In this document: positions 13,801 through 26,424 of the stretch, piece by piece | How the letters are laid out: every line of letters starts with the position of its first letter | How positions within the stretch are numbered: position 1 is the first letter of the stretch | Translations under genes and position numbers: made by a program | Assembly (NCBI GenBank): GCA_964057225.1 | Contig: OZ059900.1 | Coordinates: forward strand, 6,396,501-6,460,500 | Length of the DNA stretch: 64,000 nt | DNA from: Auanema rhodensis | Taxonomy: Eukaryota; Nematoda; Chromadorea; Rhabditida; Rhabditidae | Direction: 5' to 3' | Notes under the pieces: model-generated | What the model was told of the DNA's origin: nothing | The model's database searches: none | The model's input: the letters and a program-made list of their open reading frames with translations, nothing else

Positions 13801-14499
13801 GACATATATGACTAACTTAGCTCGTTGCTTTACTATATGTAGATTAATTTTAATCATTCATAATGAATATTATCAACAAATTTTCATTTGACACTCATGA
13901 CAATATCAACTTTTTGGTTTCTTACTATTATATCTTATTAAGTTAAAACCCAAACGTTTTTAGATTAAATATTTCATTCAAATGTATATTATTCGTATTT
14001 TCAAACATCTGCCCCTAGCTGCAGATATTCACTGATAGCCTATTCTCGTATCTATTTGTTTATTTATTCTTATTTTAAGAATTTGATCATATTCATTCAA
14101 ATTTTTTTTCAAAATGATAACAAATTTGAAAATTACCAAACATCAACTAAGCATCTTGTGTCATTCACGAACCATGAAGAATCAGTATTAAATTCTTCGA
14201 TAATAGTAGTAACATATTTAATTTTTCAGACAATTACAAAATTACAAATAACAAGTCGTTTGCAAGCTGTTTACAAAAAAAATTAATTTTTAAAAATTTA
14301 AAAAATATTAATTGAAAAGTTGCTCTAACTCTAAATTTTCAAAAACAAATTTTCGAAAATATTTTTCTTTCTTGACGCAATTTGTTTTTTTCTAATTTTT
14401 TCATTAGCATTCTTGTTTTTTTGGGTATCTTTTAATTTTTTTTTAAATAGATAGGCATTTTTTAATTTATTTTTCTTTCAGAAGTTGTGATTTTAAATC
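10846..14499. other. Gene-free 3.6 kb stretch
   Basis: AT-rich unique DNA with no open frame that shows splice-flanked coding character; the longest frames are short and of low complexity. It contains TA-rich microsatellites near 12140-12215 and 12785-12805, and a short GACATATAT triplication near 13792. A TTTCTTTCAG acceptor at about 14472-14481, just before the next gene's ATG, could be a trans-splice site. It probably includes the promoter of the large repeat gene. Confidence 0.6.
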
Positions 14500-17400
14500 A
14501 TGGCAGATCCTAATAATATTTCCCCAAAGTATTTAATAGAGCCTGATTCATCAGTTGGTTCTAAATCAACTAATGACAATGTAGTTACAGTAACGAATGA
14601 ACCGCCTCACTCGAAAAAACAGAGGTCATCAACTGTTTCTGGACAGCCGCTTACTGTAACACCAGCTGTCTCTGGTAAAAAGGTATATATGATTTATATG
14701 AACTTGAACATAGCTTTAATTCTAGACTAGGAAGAGATTAGTCTTCGACAAAGATGATGGATTGTGTGAACAAAACCCTATTGTGGTATCCAGCAATTCT
14801 GGGAACTCTGTAAGGGTATTATACTTTGTATTTATTATAATTAATGTTCGCATAAACACAGGGTGGCAGTAGTCCAGATATCTTTGCTGAAGTTGAACTA
14901 GAACGACAATTTCATAAAGCAATTAAATTGAACAAAGAATCTATTTCAGAGAAGAAAGTATGTTTATTTTTTCGATTAATATTTTTTCGTAACTTTCAAA
15001 TTTAGGACTCGTCATCCAAATGTTTGGAAAATGAGAAGAAAGAATCTGAAGGCGGGGCAACTTTATTGTCACCTGAAAGGGACCAAGTAGCCCGGAATAT
15101 TTTTTATTGTATATTATTGAGTTTACTTTTAGGCCTGTAATCTCAACGAGGTAGAAACTCCTCCTTTAGATTCCAACGATTTGTTAGAGCTAGATGCGTA
15201 TGTTACTTTGGAAAAGAACAATGATCAGGTGCTGTTGGTCATAATTGTTTGACTCATCTTTTTTACAGACTCGCTGCGATGTTTCTAGTCATGGTGTTAC
15301 CATGCCTCTTATTCCATCTGAAACATCAACCTCTAATATTATTTGTGAAAATGAAACGACTTCATCTCTTCAAATGTTGCAGGTTTGTTGTCAACTTGAT
15401 ATCATGATAGAATCAGCTGGTTTTAGTTATATGGTGATGATGATTCCAATGATACAACAGATGATTTGCAAACCTCGATTAGTCAAGAAGTATGCTAGTT
15501 CTTTAAATCCATTTCATAAATATTTTTTTCAGATTTCTGATGTTGTATTGGTCTGTGACGAGTCAATATCTCTTGATAACTCTCCCGAATTAGTGGTACC
15601 ACCTGCATTAGTAAGAACAACACAGGTGGGTTTATAAAAACAACTCCTTAGGGTATTCTATGATTATAGATCTTGTATGAGGATGAAGAAGAAGAGGACA
15701 CAAATACAAATGATGATCTTCAAAACTATAGCCTAACCACCGAAGAATTAGTCCATGATCGCTCTCTTGTTAAATGTTTAGAGCACCCAGCGCCCTATAA
15801 CATTTCTTCAGCAGCAGTATCCCTATCGCATAAAAGCAAAATGGTTAGTTAAGTGAAAGAAGTTCTTTAATAACTTCTCTGATTCCAGGGAAATGTTGAG
15901 CACGAAAAGCCAGATCAGCTATTAGAATCTTATACTACTGACGATTTTCAGAAACAGCACGAAAATTCTTCCAAAATTAGTGATGAAGAAGTTTGATCAT
16001 CCTATATGGTTTTCTTAATCTGGTGATATTTTTTTAAACTTTCAGCCAGCTAAAAGTCCTAAGTTCTGTGATGCTTCAACATCCCTGGTTGGCTTGCCTG
16101 TGGAATCTTTAGAGCACCATACAGATGGTAGTGCTCCTATTCCTTGGTCAACATCTCCAATATTTCTAAGAAAACAAATGGTAAGTCAACTTACTGAGAA
16201 TCTTAGGCAATGTTCCCTAATTATAGAAATCTGATGATGATGATGAACCAGTAGATTCTAGTCTTTGCCCTGATCCTAAGAGACCCATTGTTTCTTCTCA
16301 GATGAGCGATGAAGACGTATGATAATTTGGAACGGACCTTTAATTTATGATATGAACTTATAGCTCGCAAGAAGTGCTTTGTACTGTGACGTAATAACAC
16401 CCCCGGTTCGCTCTCCTATTGAGGGGGTTGACCTAACTGGAGACATTGCTATTTCATTAGAATCTTCTTCAGTTATCCTAGAGAACACAAAGGTTTGTTA
16501 CATGAAGTAGTTATTCAAAATGGGTTTGTTGATTGTAGAATATCGCTGATCACAAAACACCAGTTCAATCATTGGAATCTAGTAATCTTGAAAAACATAG
16601 CGTGGTTTCTAAAATTACTGAAGAAGAAGTATGAACAGCCTGTACGGTTGCCCCAACCTTGGTATATGCTTTCAGATTGCTGAAACTCCGTTGTACTGTG
16701 CTGATTCCACATCTTCGCTTTGCTTGCCTGTTGAATGTCCAAAAGAAGTATCAGATCCTAAAATCTTTTCGAACTCATCCCCCATATCGCATAGAACTAA
16801 AAAGGTTAGATAACCGAAAAAGATCCTAGTATTTTTTTTCGGAAGAATGTATTAGTATCAGTTGTATCAATTTTCTTATATAAGATTCTAAACGACGAGA
16901 AGAAGTCAGCAATGTTTTTTGAACAAAGTAATGCTCATGATATGCAAAAAAATATTATCTGTCCTGAAATGAATAATGATCAGGTAATATATTCACACTC
17001 TACTTTTATTTCGAGTTTTATTTTTCAGCTTGTACAATGTTCTCAAAACTCTAATGAAAATAGTTATAATTTTGATCCATCTGAATTTGATCCTAGTTCT
17101 ATTGAGGCTCGGAAATTCTTAATAAATATGACAGATGAAGAGGTTTGTTAAGTTATATATTCAAAACAATAATTTTTTTTAGGTTGAGAGATGTTCCCTG
17201 TTCTCAGGTGATTCTGATCAGCTATCTCAAAAATCAGACAAAGATCCTTCGAGAGAAGAAGATACAAATGTTTCTTTAGCTGCTGAAACAGTTGCAACTG
17301 TGAGATATTCCTTCATTTATATATATAATTAAGTGACGGTTTCGTTACAGATAAAATGCGAAGAAAAAACAACGTCATCTTCTGACTTCGCTGAACTTAA

Positions 17401-20400
17401 TAAAAATTTAGAACTCAGTGAGCTTGACAGGAAACTTATTGCTAAATATGGAATAACAATGACTGATGAACAGGTATTCTATAAATTGTACGGCTACGCC
17501 AGAATTCCCCAAATTTCAGGTTGATTCGTGCTCGCTATTTGACAGTGACACTGAAGATCTTGTTCAGTGTCCTCCTACAGCATATGATACAAGAGACAGC
17601 ACAGCTGGTTTTACAACAAGTGACAGTCAGGTATACATGTGCCTATATGGTTTTAATAATCTGGTGATAACCTTTTAATTTTTCAGCCAGCCAAAAGACC
17701 TAAATTCTGTGACGCTCCAACATCCCTGGTTGGCTTGCCTGTGGAATCTTTAGAGCACCGTACAGATGGTAGTGCTCCTATTCCTTGGTCAACATCTCCA
17801 ATTTTTCTAAGAAAACAAATGGTAACTCAACTTAATGAAAATCTTAGGCAATGTTCCCTAATTATAGAAATCTGATGATGATGATGAACCAGTAGATTCT
17901 AGTCTTTGCCCTGATCCTAAGAGACCCATTGTTTCTTCTCAGATGAGCGATGAAGACGTATGATAATTTGGAACGGACCTTTTATTTATGATATGAACTT
18001 ATAGCTCGCAAGAAGTGCTTTGTACTGTGACGTAATAACACCCCCGGTCCGCTCTCCTATTGAGGGTGTTGACCTAACTGGAGACATTGATATTTCATTA
18101 GAATCTTCTTCAGTTATCTTAAAGAACACAAAGGTTTGTTACATGAAGTAGTTATTCAGAATGGGTTTGTTGTTTGTAGAATATCGCTGATCACAAAACA
18201 CCAGTTCAATCATTGGAATCTAGTAATCTTGAAAAACATAGCGTGGTTTCTAAAATTACTGAAGAAGAAGTATGAACAGCCTATACGGTTACCCTAACCT
18301 TGCTATATGCTTTCAGAGTGCTGAAACTCCGTTATGCCGTGCTTTTTCCACAGCTTCGATTTGCTCACCTGTTCGATGTCTAAATGAAATTTCAGATCGT
18401 ATAGTTTCTTTGAACTCATCCCCTATAGCTGATAAGAGAGAAAAGGTCGATTAGCCGAAAAAATTTCTTTGTTAATTTTCTTGAATTTCAGGGAAACCTT
18501 GATCATGAAGAACCAGTGCCGCTATTAGAATCAAGTATTGGTAACGATTCTAAGGAACACAAAAGTTCTTCCAATCTTAATGATGAAGAAGTTTGACCAG
18601 CCTATATGGTTTTAATAATCTGGTTATAACCTTTTAATTTTTCAGCCAGCCAAAAGTCCTAAATTCTGTGACGCTCTAACATCCCTGATTGGGTTGCCTG
18701 TGGAATCTTTACAGCAACGTACAGATGATATTGCTTCTATGTCTTTGTCAACATCTCCAATATTTCTAAGAAAACAAATGGTAACTCAACTTACTGAGAA
18801 TCTTAGGCAATGTTTTCTAATTATAGACATCTGACGATGATGATGAACCAGTAGATTCTAGTCTTTGCCCTGATCCTAAGAGACCCATTGTTTCTTCTCA
18901 GATGAGCGATGAAGACGTATGATAATTTGGAACGGACCTTTTATTTATGATATGAACTTATAGCTCGCAAGAAGTGCTTTGTACTGTGACGTAATAACAC
19001 CCCCGGTCCGCTCTCCTATTGAGGGTGTTGACCTAACTGGAGACATTGATATTTCATTAGAATCTTCTTCAGTTATCTTAAAGAACACAAAGGTTTGTTT
19101 CATGAAGTAGTTATTCAAAATGGGTTTGTTGATTGTAGAATATCGCTGATCACAAAACACCAGTTCAATCATTGGAATCTAGTAATCTTGAAAAACATAG
19201 CGTGGTTTCTAAAATTACTGAAGAAGAAGTATGAACAGCCTATACGGTTACCCTGACTTTGCTATATGCTTTCAGAGTGCTGAAACTCCGTTATGCCGTG
19301 CTTTTTCCACAGCTTCGATTTGCTCACCTGTTCGATGTCTAAATGAAATTTTAGATCGTATAGTTTCTTTGAACTCATCCCCTATAGCTGATAAGAGAGA
19401 AGAGGTCGATCAGCCGAAAAAATTTCTTTGTTAATTTTCTTGAATTTCAGGGAAACGTTGATCATGAAGAACCAGCGCTGCTATTAGAATCAAGTATTGG
19501 TAACGATTCTAAGAAACACAAAAGTTCTTCCAATCTTAATGATGAAGAAGTTTGACCAGCCTATATGGTTTTAATAATCTGGTTATAACCTTTTAATTTT
19601 TCAGCAAGCCAAAAGTCCTAAATTCTGTGACGCTTCAACATCCCTGGTTGGCTTGCCTGTGGAATCTTTAGTGCACCGTACAGATGATAATGCTTCTATG
19701 CCTTTGTCAACATCTCCAATATTTCTAAGGAAGCAAATGGTAAATCAACTTACTGAGAATCTTAGGCAATGTTTCCTAATTGTAGAAAGCTGATGATGAT
19801 GATGAACCAGTAGATTCTACAGTTTGCTTTGATCCTAAGCAACCCATTGTTTCTTCTCAGATGAGCGATGAAGACGTATGATAATCTCAAACGGTCTTTT
19901 AATTTAATAGATAACCTTTTAGCTTGCAAACAGTGCTTTGTACTCTGGGATTTTTACACCTCCAGTTCGATCACCTGTTGAAGTTGCAGGCAGTAATGTT
20001 TCAGATCCATTATCTTTTCCATTAGATGAGAATCAGGTTTGTGTATTTTACTTACGTTAAGAGTATTACCGTGAATGTGTTTTATTATAGATCAACACAG
20101 AGGATAATAAGTCCACACTCGTTCTAGGCAGTAATGTCATTAGAGAAGAATCCAGCACTGTACATGATATTGACAAGGCATGTTGGCAAAATACCTTGTA
20201 TTATTTAAAAATAAATTTAGCTTAAACACACTGCCATGCACTGTGATGTTATTAAACCTGCAATTCTGCTGTCTGAATCTCCCGTTAACAATAATTGTTC
20301 CAAACCTCTTCTTGCTTTAAATATTAAGGTGTGTTGTACATGGATTTCAATAGATTTTCATTTTTTTTTCCAGGCGGGATTGCCAACTTTATCTGATCTC

Positions 20401-23400
20401 ACCAAAATAAAGGAACCGGTTGTAACATCGCATACAAAACCTATCAGCCTTTTAGAAAAAGAAAATGATCATGTAAGTTCTGGTAGTTTAACGGTTTTCA
20501 CTAACTTGTTTGTCTGAACTATATTTGTAAGTTTCAGGCTAACGCCGCGATAACCGTTAGAGAGTCTAATGAATTTTCGCAGTCCGAACAAAGTAGAGAC
20601 ACTCGAAATAGCATAGCTTTAGCAGAAGATACTATCGAACAGGTTTGACTTTGTCTTGTAATGAAACATTTCGCACATTCTACAGAAGTTGGAGAGCACA
20701 CAGCAGGCTACTCCTGAAAAACAAATTACAGTAGAGGTAGCGGAGAATAAAGATTTCTTCCCTATTTTTGATCTTAACGACGTCATGTATGAAGTTGAAG
20801 TTGCTACTACAGAAGAGCAAATTTGCTCTGATCAACTCGAATGCTGTGCTCAAAATGATGTAAAACATAATGATGGTAATTAGACTCGAATTTATTTGAA
20901 ATTGTCTTCCATTTAAGGACCAATGAAACCTCATGAACCAGCGAAGGAGCTATTGCAGTGTAATGCTCTCAACAAGAGCTCAGAAAGATCTCCTTCTGGT
21001 ATTTGAACATTTATCGTATTTGTGTAATTTTTTTTCAAGATCTAGCTGTGCAAGGACAAGATCAATTATCTTTGAAGTATCCTGAAAGATTGGAAATTGG
21101 TAACTACGGTTTAAGAGTTCAGAGTTATTTTTTTTTCGAAGATGAAGCTGAACGTCTACCCGATGAAGAAAATAGGCCTCTTCAAACGTCAAATGGTACT
21201 TTAATTTATTTGATATTGATGACTTGTTTTTTAGCTAATGCAGGTAGAATCGATTCACCTCAGAAACATGCCTGTTTTAAAAACTCAGAAAATTCTGCAA
21301 TTGGTACTCAGATTTTATATCATTTTTATCATTTTCTTGTTTAAACAGATACACAAAACGAGAGTTCAGCTCAGAAAAATTCTCAAAATGAAATTTCTGG
21401 AAAATCTACAAATGGTAACTCAATTTTTCTAAACAGTCAGCTTTTTTTTCATTAACAGATGTTCACGAACAAACTCCTGTTCTTACTCCTGCTGTAGTGA
21501 GAAAACATATACTTAAGCCTGTTTTCGAAGAGCTGCGTCCTGAACAAAAGCCTTTCATAGAGAAGAAAAGAAGATTGGAAAAGTCCTTTGTTGAAGAAAC
21601 ATCAAAAGTCTTCTTTGATGAATGGGAATTACCTGCCGTTGAACATGAAATTGAAATAGCAGAAAGTGCAATGCAAAGCGTTCACCGAGAACTCAAAACC
21701 GTGTCTCAAAACTCAAACCGTATTAAAGAACCTTCCAAGAAGACGGATACGAAATATACTGCAAGAAAACCAGGAGCCAAAAACTTTAGAAAATCTGAAC
21801 CTATTGATGCAGTTCAGCCAAAAAGAGCAAGAACGAACGAGCCCCGTATTAATACAAAGAGGAATGCCATTAAAGTGATTGATAACTTGAGAGTCGGGGT
21901 TTACACTCGCTCTAAAGCAAAACAAGATGCACGTGCTCCATATAGTATGCTGATTTTGATCTTTGATGTTTATCTTTTATTTCTAGGCCGATCTTTCAAC
22001 GTCTTGGAAAGAAATCTCGCACGTGCAGTTCAGATGTTCAGAAAAGTAGATGAACTTTTTGCTCCACTTGAAGAGCTTCTTGGACCTGATTATACACCTC
22101 AACCATTAATTGACAGTACCAATCAAATGAACATATTGAAATGCAAGTGTAAGTTTTAATTAAATGGTCCCTGAGCTAATATAATGTTATAGGCTCGGAC
22201 TGTTCTTCTGTGAAAAATTTCTGGCCTCAAGTGAAAGAAGCTTATAGACACATTACGGAAATGAATAATGGATTACGCAGTGATATCTTTGATAGAGTCT
22301 ATACATTTGCAACTTCGGAAAACTGTAGTTTTGAACCTTCTGCTGTTTTCATGGATCGTTTATTTGCATTTACCCAACGATCTTTAAATAAGCTCAATAA
22401 TAGAACTCGCTCTTGTGTGTATTATTCAAGAGGTTGTTCTTCCTAAAAGAAAAAAGCTGTAACATTTATACCTTTTTTCAGTTCGCTTATTACGTGTTTT
22501 TCACATGGAGCTCAAGCAAAGGCATCAGTATTTTATTGACCAATTGTATGAAGCTGTAATATTGCTTCACCGTGTAAGACTTCTGGCGAAGCCTGACCTC
22601 CAGTTTCCTGAAGGTAGAGACCAACAATACCAACGTATAATTCATGATGTCCGTAAATCAAAAACTTGTTTTGATGAAAATTATGGTCGTGATGATTCTG
22701 AAAGTAATATACTTTGTAATATTTTCCAATTAAATTAAAATAATCACAGATTGTGAACTACTGTGGGGATCTATGCTTCTTTACGGAGACAGGCGGCTTT
22801 TACCGAGAGTTTCTAAATATGGTAAAAAAACTGAAACTCGTGTATTAACATCTGGATATGATAAAATTAGAATTGCTAATCCCAATACGTGAGTTACATT
22901 TCTTTAGCAAAATCAAGAAATACATTTTTTTCAGCAATGGTATTGAATATATTCTCGAATTTGTATACATTGAGACAACCGGACAATTATGGATATCTTG
23001 CAATAAAGAATGCACTGTTTTCAACACCTGTTACACTTCCCCCCTGGTTATTCTTGAAGATACAACTTGCTTGGTATGCATATTTTAATAAGGCTTCAAA
23101 AATGTAACTAATTTTAGGCATTTTCCCTTGATAAGTTCATCGTGGATATGAACAAAGAATTGCTTGAACATAGAAACAAGACATTGAGGAACCTCACAGA
23201 TATATATTGTCATATCAAAATTGTACCTGGAGCTTATTCAAGAGATCCATACAAACCTGAAAATAAGGAGGATTTTATTTTGAGTATTTTTTTAGCTCGG
23301 TAAAAAAAATATTATTACTTGGTTTGAAAAGTTTATATTTTGATTTTTATAGCCCTGCTAGCATTATGAAGAAAAACTTCAATGATCTACGAGCTCCCCG

Positions 23401-23422
23401 TCGTAGATACAATCTGCACTAG
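14500..23422 (+). CDS. Large multi-exon acidic repeat protein, unidentified (possible KNL1-like scaffold)
   Basis: About 53 short exons join in frame from ATG 14500 (18 bases after a TTTCAG acceptor) to TAG 23420-23422, giving very roughly 2,000 residues. Exons 1-40 are nearly all phase 0; later ones are mostly phase 1. The first two thirds alternate two exon types. Acidic exons end in a motif such as KISDEE, QMSDED, KITEEE or NMTDEE. Exons of the second type begin near KSPKFCD or RSALYCD and carry a later PVE or PIE. Exon groups are tandemly duplicated at the DNA level (separate entries). The rest has basic segments (KPVFEELRPEQ, PKRARTN), then helical regions (about 21990-22730). A mixed alpha/beta end (22750-23300) has strand-like GIEYILEFVYIETTG and helix-like DKFIVDMNKELLEHR. 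The N-terminus has KKRLVF, loosely like a PP1-docking motif. Repeats plus a possible C-terminal RWD fold recall KNL1, but I do not recognise the family. An AATAAA lies at 23941-23946. Confidence 0.85.
15889..16806 (+). repeat. Exon-duplication unit, copy 1 (six exons)
   Basis: Six exons of the large repeat gene with their introns, beginning GNVEHEKP and ending SHRTKK. From 16046 to about 16680 it is almost identical to 17687 onward, introns included. It matches the unit that starts near 18492 (GNLDHEEP) exon for exon. The last exon (16678-16805) has diverged most from the later copies. Confidence 0.85.
17687..18645 (+). repeat. Exon-duplication unit, copy 2 (959 bases)
   Basis: First of two consecutive full 959-base units, measured from the exon starting PAKRPKFCD at 17687 to the same exon at 18646. 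It contains six exons and six introns. Introns and exons match the next copy at nearly every base, which points to recent duplication or gene conversion. It is separated from copy 1 by diverged exons at 16885-17640. Confidence 0.9.
18646..19604 (+). repeat. Exon-duplication unit, copy 3 (959 bases)
   Basis: Same six-exon structure and exactly the same length as the preceding unit (exon starts at 18646 and 19605). Small coding differences are visible, for example CDALTSLIG against CDAPTSLVG, and the exon at 18827 starts TSDDDD instead of KSDDDD. All exons remain open and phase 0. Confidence 0.9.
19605..20037 (+). repeat. Exon-duplication unit, partial copy 4
   Basis: Starts with the exon QAKSPKFCD and continues through KADDDDEPVDS and LANSALYSG. 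Similarity to the other copies decays after about 19920, where the later exons are related only at the level of the protein pattern. Confidence 0.8.
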
Positions 23423-25065
23423 GATTTATATTCTCTAGGCACACTATTCATTTTCCATGCTGACGTTGTACTAGAAAATCAAATCTGTTCACATTTTAGC
23501 TTATTATGCTGTAGGTCCATGTTTCAATCTCAATTGAAGTTGTTATGTTACATTATATCAAAAACAATTCTACTTTTACCATTATGTATCGAATGTTTTT
23601 ATCAGTTTTCTTTAGTTTTATTCACAAACTAGGTACTGCATGTTCTTTGAAGATTCGTTTTGTTTTTTCTCTGCATTCATGTTATTTTTTAAAACAATTG
23701 CTTTGTTTTTAGGGTCGATACCCAATTTTCGTGCTGTATTTTTGAGCTTTTATTTTGTCAGGTTACTGAACTCTACATAGATACTCCAACATTTTTATCT
23801 CTTTATTAGTTTTGCAGCTGCATGACTCCGTTTAGAAAATATATATTATAAATCCTATATGTCTCAACATCTCTTTTTCTTCTGTTCTCTTTATGATTTT
23901 TCAGTTATAGAAGTTATGTTTACTGTTTGTTTATTAGAGAAATAAAAATGTGTTTCTTTCAAATTTTAATTTTGAGTTGTGCTGAATATATTCATATATA
24001 ATACATATACATATAAACCGAAATCATCATGAATTAATAAAAGAGCTAACAATTATGATACACTTCATTGAATATATATTAAGATTGATAATATATATAA
24101 TTCATCAACTACATTGATTACTTCTAATTATAGCTTTGGTCAATGCTAACAAGAATTGTGAGCTTCGCGAAAAAGTGTTTAATTTTTCTTTTTTATTGTC
24201 AGAGTCTGAGCATTGCAGTAGTATTCGTTTTAATTTTTTGTAGCATCTTTCTTTTTTCGTATTTGGATACTATTTAGATTATGTGTTCTCAAACGTTTTA
24301 AATATCAATCAATTTTTAGCAATCCTTTATCATCTTTAATATCTTAAACCATTGTTTCTAGCCTCTAATTTTCAAGCTCCTTTATTTGAACTGCGCCTGA
24401 GCTTTCTGAAAATTTCACTATTTTTAATCACACATTCGGTTTTCTCGTTTTTCTCATTTGCGGTCTTCCAAGTTTATTATTTTTATAATATCTGGGCTTA
24501 ACTCTCGCAATGTCTAACTCTTTCTTTGTTAATATTCCTCTCTGACTGCTTAACAACGATTTTTTTTTTGCGTGAAGCCCGCCCATTTTATTGCTTCTCG
24601 ATTCTACTACACTTGCTACATGTCGAAGATATTCTCAAGACTGCTTTCCTTCGTCGCTCTCATTCTTGCTCAAATTGTGTTTCTCATCACAATAAAAAAA
24701 ATTTTAATATGAAGTATTGTAATAATTTCAATATTGTATGATATACTCAGAGCAATCCTGCTTGCTTTTTGTTTGGTGCGAAAGATAGATATGCTAACTT
24801 TGGCACCAACTCAAGAAGCAATCAGTGTTGACTGAATGCAAAATTCGTTTTTTCAGTGTTTTCTAACAATTGTTAATTGATAAGAATAATCGTAATAAAA
24901 TATTGTTTTTCTGTTATCAATATTCATATTTCAAGCAAAAAGCGGTGTTGTTCAGTTCTCAGTCAAAATAATTCATTCTTATTCAAATAATTTCAACGAT
25001 CAGGAATAATTCCACATTAAAAATGCGAAATAGAATTGAAAGTAGGATTATATGATATTCTCTTA
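23423..25065. other. 3' UTR of the repeat gene and gene-free spacer
   Basis: The first half is the likely 3' untranslated region of the large repeat gene, with AATAAA at 23941-23946. The remainder up to the 3' end of the phosphodiesterase gene is AT-rich with no supported gene. It lies between two convergent genes, so it is probably UTR and terminator sequence only. Confidence 0.6.
23941..23946 (+). terminator. Polyadenylation signal AATAAA
   Basis: Canonical AATAAA about 520 bases after the stop codon of the large repeat gene, followed by T-rich sequence. Earlier variants cannot be excluded. Confidence 0.5.
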
Positions 25066-26424
25066 TTAGTTAGAATGATATCCAGATTTATGCAGCTGGC
25101 GTAGCAAATCCGCTTTCTTAGTATAATGCGGATAATCTGTTAATATTGGAATTTTCAAAGTTTCCAACATCCAATGCATCTCAGCTATATCATTCACGGT
25201 CCATACAGCTACATGTCGTCCCCAAGATCTTTGCTGATTAATGAAACCTCTGAAAAAAATATGTAATTGAAAATTGAAAAAAAAAGAAAAAAAGGACACA
25301 TGTTTTGTTATCATTTATAGCTTACTGAGATATATCCAAATTGTTTGTGAGTAACAGATCGGCTCCTAGAAACCACGGAGTAACAGTTTTCAAAAGAACG
25401 ACATGAACAAAATCCACGATTTCATATACAATTTGTTTCACTCCCGTGTATCTTGGACGAAGATTTTCGATATCATGATGAGAAAAGAATTTTTGTCTCC
25501 ATGTTAATCCTTAACAAAAGATTACATCTTGCTATATAAATAAATATATATATATAAAACCTGTTAAAATGCTCTGATCTCCCCTTTTAATGCGGTAGAC
25601 AACACTAGGGAAAAAGCTGCACACAATAGCTTTATCATAGAGATTAAATTCTCGGAAAAGATCAGCAATAATTTTAACCAACTAAAAATAGGAAAAAAAT
25701 AAAAAATAATAAAATGAGTTATTTTACTTCAGCATCAGAATCTTTGACGTCAAACAACATCGTCATATTGTTGCTAACACTCCATTTGACAACGTCATCT
25801 AGAGAAGGAATCCCTTCTTTCTTGATTGGCTCAAGTTCTCCGTCACTAAAACAAATAAATATTTTGTTGAACGTGAATGTATAAGAGTAACTGACACATT
25901 TCGTTTAAATTTGGCAGCAATATTTGCACTTGATAACTGTTTCTTTGTTTTTTCACGAATTGGTCCTGTCATATCAGTTGTACGATCCAAATCATCGTCA
26001 TGCAAGAGTACAGCTGCGCCATCTTTGGTGAGAGCAACATCAAATTCAATCAGATCAGCTCCATCCTTTTTAGCCTAAAAGCCGTGACAAGGGAAAAATA
26101 TACATAATTCACTCCTACTTGAAGAAATCCCGCCATACCATTTTCAGGAAAAGCATGAGGTGCTCCACGATGACCACCTATACGGAAGTTTTTGAAAAAA
26201 GTTGCAACCTGAATATACATATCAAGACTATTACAAAACTATGAATAACTAAATACATTTTCTGGGCTACATGGACGATTTTTGCCGAAAAAAGCAAACC
26301 CTCCAATAAGAATAGAAGTAAGTAGACAAAAGTAAATAAAATACTTGAAACTAAAGGAAAATAAAATGAATGGAAAGATTATAGCCACGCCAAACACGTA
26401 TGACTCCCATTCGTTGTTACCCAT
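25066..26424 (-). CDS. Glycerophosphodiester phosphodiesterase (GDE1/MIR16-like membrane form)
   Basis: Spliced minus-strand gene from ATG at 26424 to a stop at 25066. The N-terminus is strongly hydrophobic (FGVAIIFPFILFSF and FIYFCLLTSILIGGF), so the enzyme is membrane-anchored. It is followed by the GDPD TIM-barrel signature: GGHRGAP, then DLIEFDVALTKDG and LLHDDDLDRTTD, which hold the catalytic His-Arg, Glu-Asp metal ligands and second His. Late exons carry VAVWTVND and the terminal ILTDYP. The family hydrolyses glycerophosphodiesters, such as glycerophospho-inositol or lyso-N-acyl species, to glycerol-3-phosphate and an alcohol. The transmembrane start resembles animal GDE1/GDE4/GDE7. The ATG directly follows TTTTCAG, which suggests a trans-splice site or an intron in the 5' UTR. 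All signature residues are present, so it is probably active. Confidence 0.88.
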
